Below are positions 1 to 9,457 of a DNA stretch of 64,000 bases, piece after piece. The notes under the pieces were generated by a model. It was not told the origin of the DNA and did no database searches. It was given only the letters and a program-made list of their open reading frames with translations. Source of the DNA: Ascarosepion bandense (taxonomy: Eukaryota > Mollusca > Cephalopoda > Sepiida > Sepiidae). The stretch spans positions 1,579,501 to 1,643,500 of the forward strand of contig JBBBDQ010001456.1 in the NCBI GenBank assembly GCA_037127315.1, written 5' to 3'. The position numbers and the translations under genes are program-made. How positions within the stretch are numbered: the stretch's first letter is position 1; each line of letters begins with the position of its first letter.

Positions 1-232
1 ACAAAAAGAAACAAATGCGACAGAAATCACAAAAATAAGAGTGGCCGCTCTGTTCTAGCAATCGGCAGAATCAAGAAGCACACTCACGCTCACTAACGGA
101 AAAAGAAAGGGAAAATACATATTAGAAAGAAGATCAAAATCCTGACCTCGACGAAATATGAAGGAGGCCGAAACATGTGGTGAGACTGGGATTCTCGACA
201 TGGATCATAACAAAAAAAGAATGCGGAGCACA
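1..232 (-). other. 3' tail region of the Tx1-like LINE, A/T-rich
   Basis: No protein similarity is visible. The stretch lies directly downstream, on the minus strand, of the LINE C-terminal coding remnant and is probably its 3' untranslated tail. Near 160-180 it has a GAAGGAGG-CGAAAC motif, a type of sequence also seen in the SINE near 46.0 kb. The left boundary of the LINE is outside the window or undetectable. Confidence 0.35.
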
Positions 233-544
233 TTAACAAAAAGAGTCTAACTTAACCAGGGGTGGGGTAGTCGCAAGAAACCGCCCGGTTGTATCAAAGA
301 GAAATTTAAACAAAAAATCGAGGTTGGCCCGTTTCATGCACACCAGGCTTGCCATATTTGACCACCATTTGCTGAAATTTGTCGATATCAAACGCTTTCT
401 ATCATATCTAATCTTCATCCTAAGCTGATGATTCAAGAATCTGATCAGATCCTGATGAGAATAGTGTTCATAACGCAAGATTCCTTCCTTTTGCGCCGGC
501 CATATCACCATTCTTGCTACGGCTAGCAAGATGAGAAACATCAT
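233..544 (-). pseudogene. Tx1-like LINE ORF2, C-terminal end
   Basis: A 103-codon frame directly follows, in another frame, the RT-containing remnant at 545-1468. Its order (hydrophobic start, then a basic stretch with HQLRMKIRYDRKRL, then LVCMKRANL) fits the extreme C-terminus of Tx1/L1-like ORF2 proteins as I remember them. It is separated from the upstream part by a frameshift or stop near 544. It is not a stand-alone gene. Confidence 0.5.
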
Positions 545-1468
545 TCATTTCACCCCAGTATACGGAGGCGACACATTATGACACGGGTATGTGAGATCAA
601 TGGACACGAGCTGTTCAGGAGTGATACGAACCGTCAACTCACCGACATATAATACCAGAAGGAGGCGCACCTGAGGACAATAGTAGAAGGCGTACAAAAC
701 CGTTTCTTCTAGGCCAAGGTCAGACAGATGGCATTTGGCTGTCAACACACGGCGTAGGAAAGCCAAACTCAAAGCGTGTCGGTGAGTCTCCACGTGTGGC
801 ATTCCCAGCACCCCTTCCCCATGACACGAACGCCGGGGATAGACATCTCTGTCAACCTTATGTCTGACACCTCCCCACAAGAGGGAGGAGGGCAGACGCT
901 CGATCGCCTTGTTACAGTTCTTACAGAGGGGGAGTACAGGCAACCAATAAAGGATGAGAGGAAAGACGTAAGTGGCAAACGCCTCAGCTCTTCTCTTCAC
1001 GGACAACCGCCGCCGATGCTTAGTCCGGGCCACCGCTTCGGCCTTTTCCTGTACCTTCGACCAATTCTTCTCCAACTGGAGATCCAGCTCGAACCACACT
1101 CTATGAATGATGGGATCCTCAGTCCAACAAAAGGGCACCGGAAGTTCGAATCCCTTGCCTAGCCGCAAGCCGGAACACTTGTTTTTCTTAGTTTTGGCTC
1201 CCATCAACTTTTCGTGCCGTTCAAGCGCCTTCTGTACCACCTCAATGTCGCTGCAGCACGACATGAAAATGGATATGTCATCGGCGTACGCAAAAAACAG
1301 GGCTCGAACTCCACGAAGGACACCGATTCCACGTAGGACCGGACTGCACGCCCTGTCCCTTAGCCGGCGAAGGAGAGGCTCTGACGCCAAAGTGTAAAGT
1401 AGGGGTGACAGTGAGCAAACCTGACGAACCACCCGCTTACCGCACTTCGATACAGCAGGATGATCCAT
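545..1468 (-). pseudogene. Tx1-like LINE ORF2: reverse transcriptase palm end, thumb and C-terminal domain
   Basis: A 307-codon frame without internal stops encodes the RT palm from the LSPLLYTLASEPLL motif through the catalytic YADDISIF box (residues about 70-77) into the long C-terminal region rich in Trp, Arg and Leu. The first methionine is not a true start, because RT motif A lies upstream in broken frames. In an intact element this part copies LINE RNA at the nicked target site. The QG of the usual QGCPLSP motif reads RQVCSLSP here, a sign of decay. It continues downstream into 233-544. Confidence 0.75.
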
Positions 1469-2015
1469 TTGAAGAATACAGGTTGGAATTTGGGCCTGTA
1501 AATCAACCGGCAGGTATTAATGATCGAGTCTATCGAATGCCTTGGACTGATCCAAATTGATTAGCGTGCCTTCATCGTCGTCTTCTAAGCCCTCTAGAAT
1601 CAGTTATAGGTTGCTCTGAATTGTTCGGCGCTTCATTGCACAAGTCTGCTCCTAACAGAATCTCGGTAACTGACTGTAAATACTCCATCAGGATCATGGC
1701 CCAAATCTTTAACTGTGTTTAGAGTTTATAATCGTCTAAATTCTGCTCACCATGCTTGTCCTTTTCCGACAGTGTAACCATACCTCGAGAGATCCGATGC
1801 GGGACAGACCCCTGCTGGAACCAATTTTTAAACACCACTGTCAAAATCGGAGCATGTGCGACATACAACTCTTAGGGCAGACCATCAAGTCTCCGGGACT
1901 TGCCACTGTCGACACTCTTCAATGCTAAGTAGACTTCGCCTTCTGTGATCTCACCCTCGCAGCCAGCTGTTTCAGTCAACGGGAATTGAGGAAAGTTAGC
2001 TAAATAGTTGCGGAA

Positions 2016-2054
2016 CTTTTGCTCACAAAGACGGTTCGTCTTTGTGAGCAAAAG
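2016..2054. repeat. Perfect 18-bp inverted repeat with a 3-nt loop
   Basis: Positions 2016-2033 and 2037-2054 are exact reverse complements around the loop GTT. The right arm duplicates LINE coding sequence in reverse, so it looks like a snap-back copy made during repair or replication and not a functional RNA. Confidence 0.85.
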
Positions 2055-2117
2055 ACTTTCTAGAAATGTCTTTTTTTGTCTTTCTAGAAATGTTTTTTTT
2101 TTGTCTTTCTAGAAATG
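2052..2117. repeat. Short tandem array (about 23-26 bp unit, 3 copies)
   Basis: The core CTTTCTAGAAATGT occurs three times, separated by runs of 7-11 T. It starts where the hairpin at 2016-2054 ends, so both probably arose together. It sits inside the decayed LINE and breaks its frame. Confidence 0.8.
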
Positions 2118-2861
2118 TTACCGAAACGCCTTGCACATGTCGTTGGTCGAATGCAGGCTGTGTTCATTTGGTGAGTCGACCTGATCGGAACCTTGACGTA
2201 TTTCCACCTTGCGCAATTCTGCGCCCATGTTTACGGCTTTGTTAGACATTTTAGTTAACCTGTGTTTCACTATTTTGCCCTGATAGTGCTCGCTAACCCA
2301 ATATTCGAATGATTGTCTGCCTAGGCCTATCTCTAGGAAATTCACTTAGCCACTGTTCGGGCTAAACTATCCTTTAAAATTTTCAACTTCTCAGTCTTCT
2401 TAGAACTAATCCTATCCTTAAGCTTTTCCCACCACTTATTCTCACTGCACTGATCTAGTCATCTGTAGCCGGAAGTCCTCTTTATCCAGTAAGTTGAACT
2501 TCAAGTATCCAGCAGTTATAAGACTATCACCTAACACCATCCAGGCACAAACAGGTTTGTGGTCCGAAAAGCCTAACGAGTGGAACGTAGGGCGATCTTG
2601 CAGATCTCAATCGACCCGTCTAACATACTGTCCAGATAGCTGATAGATGGATTATTAAGAGCCACGTCCATATCTCCCGGTATCTATCGACCAGACCAAA
2701 CTTGCCGATCATATCGATCAAGCTACAATCCCGTAAATTTTCGCCCCCTGTCTAGCTTAGGTAACAAAATGACGCTTTATTAAGATAACTAAATTATGAA
2801 AACACCAACTTCAGCAAAAATATTTTATGCGGTTTTTTGATTTTGTAGTATCTAACACACC

Positions 2862-3512
2862 TCTAAATAACTCCCGGACATAACTAATAAAACCACAACT
2901 TTTAGGCAAAATTCGACTTTATTCATCAACATAGTCTCCATCTAGGGTGATACACTGGTTCCAATGCTTCTCAAATAATTCGATGCTTTTTTTGTAGAAC
3001 GATTTGTCTTTGGCCTCAAAATACGCCTCAGTTTCCCATATTGCTTCTTCATTGGAGCCAAATCTCTTTTCATGAAGCCTTCTGATATGTTCAACTCCTC
3101 TGCTATTTCACGCAACTTCAATTTACGATCGGCCAAAACAATTTTGTAGATTTTTTTGTTTTCTGGACAACTGCCGATTTTAGGCAATCTGAGCGTTCAG
3201 CATCATTTGTGTCTGTACGACCGTGTCAGCATTACTTCTTAACCGTTGTTTCTGATCGAGCAGAGTCCGAATAACTTATCAAACCATTGTTTTGCTTGAA
3301 CCAATGCTTTACCAACACACGAAATTCAGATTTGTCCATTGTTTTGAACATTTGCAACATTAGCTTCACTTAACTGTAATTTGTAAACTAATAATCCGAT
3401 TGGGCCCAAATGTTGTCACGTGCCATTTGAAGGTTAGTACTTCATAAAAATCATGTTTTTTTTTTTTTATCAGTGGTGTCATCTATATGTCAGGCCGGGA
3501 CTTATTGAGTAA
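2862..3512 (-). mobile_element. Internally deleted mariner element
   Basis: About 650 bp bounded by imperfect terminal inverted repeats: the left end contains AATAACTCCCGG (about 2866-2877) and the right end, read on the minus strand, contains AATAAGTCCCGG (about 3493-3505). A full mariner is about 1.3 kb. The transposase start and end are present but the middle is missing, so this is a non-autonomous deletion derivative. A second relative with the missing middle lies at 41.6-42.2 kb. Confidence 0.75.
2919..3339 (-). pseudogene. Mariner transposase, N- and C-terminal parts joined by a deletion
   Basis: The start ATG is at 3339 (MDKSEFRVLVKHWF), followed by a stop and frame changes, then a helix-turn-helix stretch (KIVLADRKLKLREIAEEL, ISEG). 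Near 3080-3090 this jumps to the C-terminal end, visible in another frame as EKHWNQCITLDGDYVDE with a stop at 2919-2921. The catalytic D,D34D segment is absent, so no active enzyme can be made. The right-hand relative at 41.6 kb retains that segment, which supports the assignment. Confidence 0.75.
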
Positions 3513-5913
3513 TGCGTTATTAAAACAGTCTGTAAATATGTACTACTCTTCTATTTTTGTAGCTCTTTTTCTGTCTGTATTTTCGTCTGCGAAATTCTGT
3601 GAAACGGGTACTTCACATTAGTTTAACTATCAGGCGGTAAACCGATGAGTATTTTGTCTCAACGTTTGAAGTTAATGGGACTTTGACAATCTTACCTAGT
3701 GTTCAAACTGGATGTGTCCCTTCAGGACGTGGGCGATAATTGCTCTCTAAAAATTTCTGTCCTTTGTAGCTCTTAGCAATGTTTTTTACTATCTCTTCTG
3801 ATCCCTGTTCTACCAACTATACGCTCGTTAGGTAGGTTTTCGCCACTTTCTTCTGTCACTCTTGCCTTCAGTTCACTATGTCAAATTCTTCGAACTTTCT
3901 TTCCTCATTATTCTATTTTTTCTGATTCTATAAGTGTTTGTTTCTATTTTCCTTAAAACTTTATCATTACTCATATGTTCAGTTCATGGTGTCTTCAGCA
4001 GACTTTTGTTTTGTAAAATCACATTTGTGATGCCGTAAGTGGTTTTACAGAAGGGGAGGGCACCTACTCTTAGGTGACAATTTTTTTTTATTTTTAAGGC
4101 GGTGTAAGACGACCTGTTAAAGACCAAATTGAACGCTAAACCAAGAAAAATATTCGCTCAATTTCAAGATTAAGGTTCTCAGTGAAAATTAGTTCGAAAC
4201 TGTTATATCCTGTAAACATCAAGTAAAACTTAAATAAAAAAACAAAAATATTACCGTAGATATCTTCATGTACTTCAAAACAAATTCAAAACGTATTATA
4301 AAATTCTGCGATAAGATTTGTTTGAGTACCGGAAAGTCTAAAAACACGAAAACGATAACAACCAATACACGCTTGTTGTTAAGAATGAGCATGGTTAAAG
4401 AAAGATAGTCCAACAAATAAAAAAAGCCTATGAGTTGGTTTTCTTTTAGTTTTACTTTATGTATTGTATTTTTATACAAATGTTTATTTCGTTTCTAGAC
4501 TTCTAACTGTCATTCTGTTGCCGTGTCGCTAAAAACAAGTATCGTTTTTTTTGTATGATTGTTAGTAGTAGTAGATTGAAAATGATGATAATCGCACTAC
4601 TTAGTAGTAGTTGTAATAGGGCATTGGTAATTTCGTTGGTGTGACTTGTGTTGTAGTAAGTTATATTCGCTTGGAACTAATGAAATACTTCGAGTTACAG
4701 AAGTCGACAAATTACACATATCAGGTAAGAAAGAAAGAAACTTTATTTTAAATTTTATTCTACATTACTTTGCCCTTGAATTCACTTGTAGACTATTATT
4801 TCACTAAAAAAACGTTTTTAGTACAAAAATCTTTTTGTTGGGAATGGGATTCTTTTTTTTCTTTCTTGTTCCTGCATGCAAAAAAAAATCATTAATTCAT
4901 ATTTTTTAAATACCATGACACCGACTCCTTCCTCTCTCTCTCTCTCTCGTTTTTGTAAAAGCACTAAGTGTGGATTAGAACGATATTCTGCGCTTTATTA
5001 CACAAAAAATATTCAAAAGTACATTTAAAATATTTCTTCTGAATTCCATTTTAAAGTTTACTTATGACTTTGCAAATTTTTAAGGTTGTTGTTTTTTTTT
5101 TTATTAGAAAAAGTTCAAGAACTTTAAAATCTCGAGTATAAAAAAATGTACTTTGTTTTTTTACTCAGGTTTTAGAACTTTTTATGAAATCTTATGAAAT
5201 TTAAATAGAATTTAAGAATTATTAATTATATTTTAACCACTTGAAAAATCGATAGATTTTTTAAATTTGTATTTTTTTTTTTTTAAACCCTTGCTGTTTT
5301 CATAACCTTGTGGCCCAGTTTTGCCTCGGTAAAAAAATCATGAAAAAACTATTGACTAGGTTGACTAACAGTAACTTTTGTAATGATCGAACATTGACAA
5401 TAGTACTTACTGTATATTGAATATTGTTTACTACTTTCTCTAGTCTACGCTACTTTAAGCAATTTTAAGTTGGAAAAAGAAAAAATAAATGTGATTTTTT
5501 ATTTTTTATTTTTGTGATCCCGATTATTACGTTTGAAATGAACTCCAAGCAAAAATTGTTAATCTATGAGTATTTTCTGAACATTTAAACTTTTTTATTT
5601 TTAAAATTATGAAGTTATTTGTTGTTGCTCTCCTTGTGAGATGAGCGGCGTCATAAGCTCTTCCAGATTTTTTTTTACTTCAATTCATCGCATCAGGCAC
5701 GTAAGAAATTTTTACTTTTTCGGATTTAGTTGGAACAATGCCGAAACACGTTGAGAGTAGAGATAGTAAAAAAATAACATATTCGATAAAAAAAGAAAAT
5801 AGCTAAAAGCTCTAGAAGAGACCGCATATCTTAAGCCACGTTTTTTTGTTTTGTTTTTGTTTTTTTTTTTGTAAGAATGGACCTGATTTCTTGTTCTCCA
5901 TTTCCTGTAGTGT
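3513..5913. other. AT-rich sequence without recognised genes
   Basis: Many homopolymer T and A runs are present, and frames are short. A (CT)n microsatellite lies at about 4932-4948. An 86-codon minus frame at 4219-4479 is low-complexity and hydrophobic with nothing recognisable. I see no motif of a host gene or mobile element. Confidence 0.5.
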
Positions 5914-6106
5914 AATTTGAACGTTTTAGGATCAAAGTTTTTACTTTGCCCGGTTCACACTCCACCCCCGTCTATTGAACAGTTGAAGAGGCCCATCCCT
6001 TGTTCCCTGTTTAGGATGTGGTTTCCGGCTTTCTCTTTTCCAATCTTTTCACTATTACGTAGCCCCCTGCATTGCTCAAGGTGATACGATTTAAAAAAAA
6101 AAAAAA
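5914..6106 (+). mobile_element. Short LINE-derived non-autonomous repeat (copy a)
   Basis: This copy matches, by eye, the minus-strand repeat at 60,748-60,946: shared blocks include GGTTCACACTCCA, CTATTGAACAG, CCCTGTTTAGG, TTTCCGG and TCTTTTCCAATCTTTTCA, then a tail GTAGCCCCCTGCA...CAAGGTGATACGATTT with a 14-A run. The tail resembles the 3' end of the Jockey-type LINE at 57.2 kb, and the head resembles the region upstream of the minus Jockey copy at 51.8-51.9 kb. It has no coding capacity. Confidence 0.7.
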
Positions 6107-7140
6107 ACTCATTTTAAATCCGTTTTGAAACTTTGGAGTTCAGGTGTGGTAAGTTTACAAAAAATATTAGATTCTTTACACAAAGAAGGTTTATATATAT
6201 TATATATCCAGGGGAAGAGAACCAACAGTTTTAGAATTCCGAGTTCTCCAGCATATACTTTTTTTAAGTATCGTAGAGTCTGTAGTGGACGAAGGGTCCA
6301 CTTACTAATTTATATTTACGAGTCGACTCGACGTAACGTGAGGTCAGGATTTGAAGTAGGATTTAAGAAAGAACAAAAAGGCGAAAGTAACCAGAAAACA
6401 ATGTATTGACAAAGGTTACATGGGGTTTAGAAAGCATGCATGAGAAAGTGAAAAGGAAAGAGTCATTCCACTTCGTCTGTTCGTAGAAACAAAATAAGAT
6501 GTATGAAGTTTTTTCTCTAGCTGTATGAAGTTTTTTCTCTAGATGTATGAAGTTTTTTCTCTAGTTTGTAACAATTGTTAAGATTATCGTAAAGAGTTCA
6601 AAGTCCAAATCCTTGATGAAGAAAGTCAGACAGAAGACAAAGTTCTGTGTCTGTGTGTGCGTTGAGTAGAGAGAGAGACTTACATGCGAATGTAGCAGTC
6701 GGTGGATTTCTACTGACGAAGGTTGGATCAATTGTGGAATTATGTGTAGGAAGTTATTTTATGTAAAGTCCTGTTTGAATGAAAGTTAATGTGCATAGTG
6801 TTAATGTAGGAGAAGAAAAGTAAAAGAAATTTTGCGCCACTAATTGCTACACGCAATTAGTGCGCGTGTGTTTGTGTGAGTTAGGAAGACATGTTTTCTC
6901 TTGTCCCGGGACGAAATCCTAACTAGTGTACCACGTTTTTATTAGCATCGTTTTTGACGGGAACCAGTCATCACGTGGAACGCCGAGTGACCATGCGTGT
7001 GTGTGGGGGGGTGTCAATGTATGAAACCCTACAAGTCAGAAATTTAAAAGATAAAGTAATAATAAAACGCGTCATAGAAACAGTGAAATCTAGACACACA
7101 TATCTCTACTGAGGTGATGTGAAAAAATATTTTAAAATGT
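6107..7140. other. Intergenic stretch with a 22-bp tandem repeat
   Basis: No recognised gene. The notable element is a 22-bp unit (TGTATGAAGTTTTTTCTCTA) repeated three times at 6500-6565. The 94-codon frame at 6125-6409 has no visible family motif. Confidence 0.5.
6500..6565. repeat. 22-bp tandem repeat, three copies
   Basis: Units start at 6500, 6522 and 6544 and differ only at the junction base. This is a simple recent tandem expansion. Confidence 0.9.
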
Positions 7141-7141
7141 T

Positions 7142-7232
7142 GGATTACTGCATCCTGATGATAATCTCAGGTGGCGATATTTGGGAATTACCACCCACTG
7201 ACGATAATTACAGTCGGCGCGAGATTTGAAAG
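7142..7232 (+). repeat. Degenerate 45-48-bp direct duplication, also found at 14.93-14.98 kb
   Basis: Two diverged copies of a unit of the form GGATTACCACCC-CTGATGATAAT-AC-GGCGAGATTTGAAAG lie head to tail just before the gag remnant of gypsy A. A third, single copy lies at about 14,933-14,980. The placement suggests LTR-end or leader sequence of gypsy A, with its counterpart downstream, but no full LTR pair could be traced. Confidence 0.5.
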
Positions 7233-7253
7233 TACCGCTCTCTTCTCAGCGTC

Positions 7254-7900
7254 TTGCTAAATGTTAGTAATCAACTACAGACAATGAAGATTGCTTTGAA
7301 CTTTTCATATTTCTTTTCTTTTGAAATTCTGGATTTGTTGAATGAAGTTCCTGAGAAGAATCCCTACAACATGCTGAGACAAACGATATTACACCGAACT
7401 GGCGAGACCAAAGAAAATAAAATTGCAAATCTTTTTACTTTTACTTTTAGTAATATCTCCATTGAAAATAAGACACCTTCTCAACTGCTGAGACACTTGA
7501 GTTTTCTCAAGCCTCACATCTTGCCCGGGAATATTTTGAGGCGCTTATGGCTGAACAAACTGCCTAAACGTGTGACCCAAATATTAACCCCTTGGTTAGA
7601 AGATGCTGGCCTGGATAAAGTGGCAGAAACCGCTGGCATGATTTGCGAAAACGCATGTACACACAACGCCAACGCTATCCAGAATCTGATTAACGGACCA
7701 AATCCAGCAACTCCAGTCGGCCACAGCTAACCTTAACGAGCGATTGGAAACCATGTCAATGAAAATCGTATATATGCCGCGTTATCACAGGCGACATTTC
7801 CGTCGAAATAGTCGTAGCAGCCGACACGGTTTAAAATCCCGCATAAGCAACACCGGAATATTGGTATCATCACAAATTTTGTGCTAATGCTAAAAAGTGC
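7254..7900 (+). pseudogene. Gypsy A gag remnant
   Basis: A frame open to 7730 encodes gag-like sequence: SFEILDLLNEVPEKNPYNML and, later, PENILRRLWLNKLPK-like text (here PGNILRRLWLNKLPK) followed by VTQILTPWLEDAGLDKVAE. Beyond 7730 the basic region and a degenerate Cys-His box (YWYHHKFCANAKKCTK) are read in another frame. In an intact element gag packages the RNA. The usual first Cys of the box reads Tyr here. The start codon at 7254 is not an ATG, and the true start was not identified. Confidence 0.65.
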
Positions 7901-7989
7901 ACGAAAACCCATACATTTATACCACTGAACTAGGAAAGTGCATATACCAACCAGTAATGCTGACTGAGCATGGATATTCGAAGAGGGAT

Positions 7990-8560
7990 TACAGGGTATG
8001 CAAACTGTTACACGACTTGACTTAATCAAGGCATACAACAGTATTGTCGAAGAAATATATATATATATAACAAAGCGATATACCAAAGACTGCTATCGCC
8101 ACCCCTTTAGGTTTATTCGAATTCACCAGAATACTGTTCGGTTTAAGAAATGCGGCCCAGTCTTTTCAAAGACGAAGTATTAAAAAGTTTATCTTTCACC
8201 TTCGCACGCATCGACGACGTATTATAGCAAGCAGAAATATGGACGAACACATGGAACATATTTGGGACTGAAAATTAGCGTCAATAAATGCACGTTTAGT
8301 TTAAGAAAAAAATTCATTTTTAGGACACAATCGACGAAAAAGGAATCTTCACCTCTACCTTAGAAAATAGCTGTTATAAAAGATTTTTCAAAACCAGTGT
8401 AAATATAGTAATTTAACATTTTTGCCACGAATCATTTTGCCACACTGTTCATCAAAGTTAGCCCCATTGACAGACTGATTAAAAAAACACTTAAAGAAAA
8501 AATGCAAATATTTTACTTCAAGTAAAAAAGCTTTAGACCTTTTTTCACGAAGCAAAGAAA
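7990..8560 (+). pseudogene. Gypsy A reverse transcriptase remnant
   Basis: Fragments in several frames match gypsy RT order: TRLDLIKAYN (near 8010-8035), IPKTAIATPLGLFEFTR (near 8080-8130), FGLRNAAQSFQR, then a damaged region where the Y-DD box should lie, and IIASRNMDEHMEHI near 8220-8265. The catalytic box is not readable as intact. No protease was seen upstream, so a deletion between gag and RT is likely. Confidence 0.65.
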
Positions 8561-9023
8561 GCCTTGATGACCTTCATAAAACTAAATTACCTCAGTGATG
8601 ATGAAAACGAGACGCTAACTTTAATAGATGTCTCAGCGAACGTTCTTGATGCCGTTTTACAGCAAAATATTAACGGAGAGAACAAATATATATCCTCCTT
8701 CTTCTCTCTCAAGCTGAATTCCTCACAGATAAACTACAGCACATTTTTTTTTAGAGGAGAACACTTTATCTATTTAGCTATCAAACATTTCCGCTATATT
8801 TTAGAGGGACGCAAATTTACAATATTTACTGACCATGAGCCACTTACTTATGCCCTCTACAGCAAGCCCCACAAATATTCACCACGTTGAAACAAGACAC
8901 CTTGACTACATTTCACAATTTAATTTAGACCTACAATATATAAAAGGTAGAGAAAATATTGTTGCAGGCGCACTTTCACGTACTTCCATATTCTCAATAA
9001 ATACGCAAAGTTTAAGCTACTAA
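8561..9023 (+). pseudogene. Gypsy A RNase H domain remnant
   Basis: Two overlapping frames (8564-8890 and 8835-9023) together give the gypsy RNase H order: LIDVSANVLDAVLQQ, FSLKLNSSQINYSTF, LAIKHFRYILEGRKF, IFTDHEPLTYAL, then ETRHLDYISQF and the boundary motif GALSR. One frameshift near 8885 separates them. The first Asp of the catalytic set is retained (LIDVSA). Confidence 0.7.
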
Positions 9024-9049
9024 GAATACCGCCCAGGAACAACAATAAA

Positions 9050-9457
9050 AAAAAACTGTACACTTGCAAGTCAAGGAAGATACTTCACTGCACTTTGAAA
9101 GTTTACCTATCTCTTTTGGGCATTCTACTTATGTGACATAAAAATCGATTACGCTCGACCTTATATAACTCCATTGTTACATAAAAAAATCGATCACCTT
9201 CATGGTGTATCGCATCCTGACAGACGAGAACCCACCAAAATGATAACAGACCGACTGGTATGACTGAACATGTCGACTGACATAAAAACTTTAACACGGC
9301 AATGCGTTTAGTGTCAAAAATCGTCCATTGATAAATTCCAGATCCATCGTACATTTGGAGTGGCATCTGTGACTACTACTGACAAAGGTTCATAGATTCA
9401 ATCCATACTTTTCATGGAATTTGTCAGTCTACTTGGAGTCAAACATATCCGAACAAC
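9050..9457 (+). pseudogene. Gypsy A integrase, N-terminal and core parts
   Basis: Text in broken frames reads HLHGVSHPDRREP (zinc-binding HH), TRQCV*CQKSS (CC), then TTDKGS and MEFVSLLGVKHIRT, which is the central core just before the catalytic Glu segment. The text stops at 9457, exactly where gypsy B begins, and resumes at 13,262. It is therefore an insertion-disrupted gene that was already decaying or decayed later. Confidence 0.7.

Larger units (their letters stand above)
150..2765 (-). mobile_element. Degenerate Tx1/L1-like LINE (endonuclease and reverse transcriptase remnants)
   Basis: A non-LTR retrotransposon copy runs right to left. In order on the minus strand I see: the end of an apurinic-type endonuclease (motif SDHKPVCAW near 2545-2560), a linker, the start of the reverse transcriptase (GKSRRLDGLP near 1900), RT motif A (LDQSKAFDRLDH near 1530-1560), the YADD box (near 1280), and the C-terminal region. 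The parts are in several frames with stops and indels, so the copy is dead. The YADDISIF box and the C-terminal pattern recall Tx1-like L1-clade elements; this is by memory. Most of the endonuclease N-terminus is missing beyond 2765. Confidence 0.75.
1469..2765 (-). pseudogene. Tx1-like LINE ORF2: endonuclease end, linker and RT fingers (broken frames)
   Basis: Short minus-strand pieces in different frames together trace the N-terminal half: endonuclease end (GGENLRDCSLIDMIGKFGL near 2700-2750; SDHKPVCAW), a linker with WWEKLKDRI near 2420, a piece at 2118-2345, CEQKFRNYLANFPQFPLTE near 1970-2030, then GKSRRLDGLP and motif A LDQSKAFDRLDH. A hairpin and a short tandem array interrupt the frame at 2016-2117. 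I infer one decayed copy because the order is collinear with a LINE ORF2. Confidence 0.6.

Noticed and set aside
776..1397. Plus-strand frames of 96-128 codons at the left end
   Set aside because: They are antisense shadows of the LINE RT on the minus strand, which has recognisable motifs.
8055..8068. (AT)n run in gypsy A RT as a possible promoter TATA
   Set aside because: It interrupts RT coding and is better explained as a short simple-repeat expansion.
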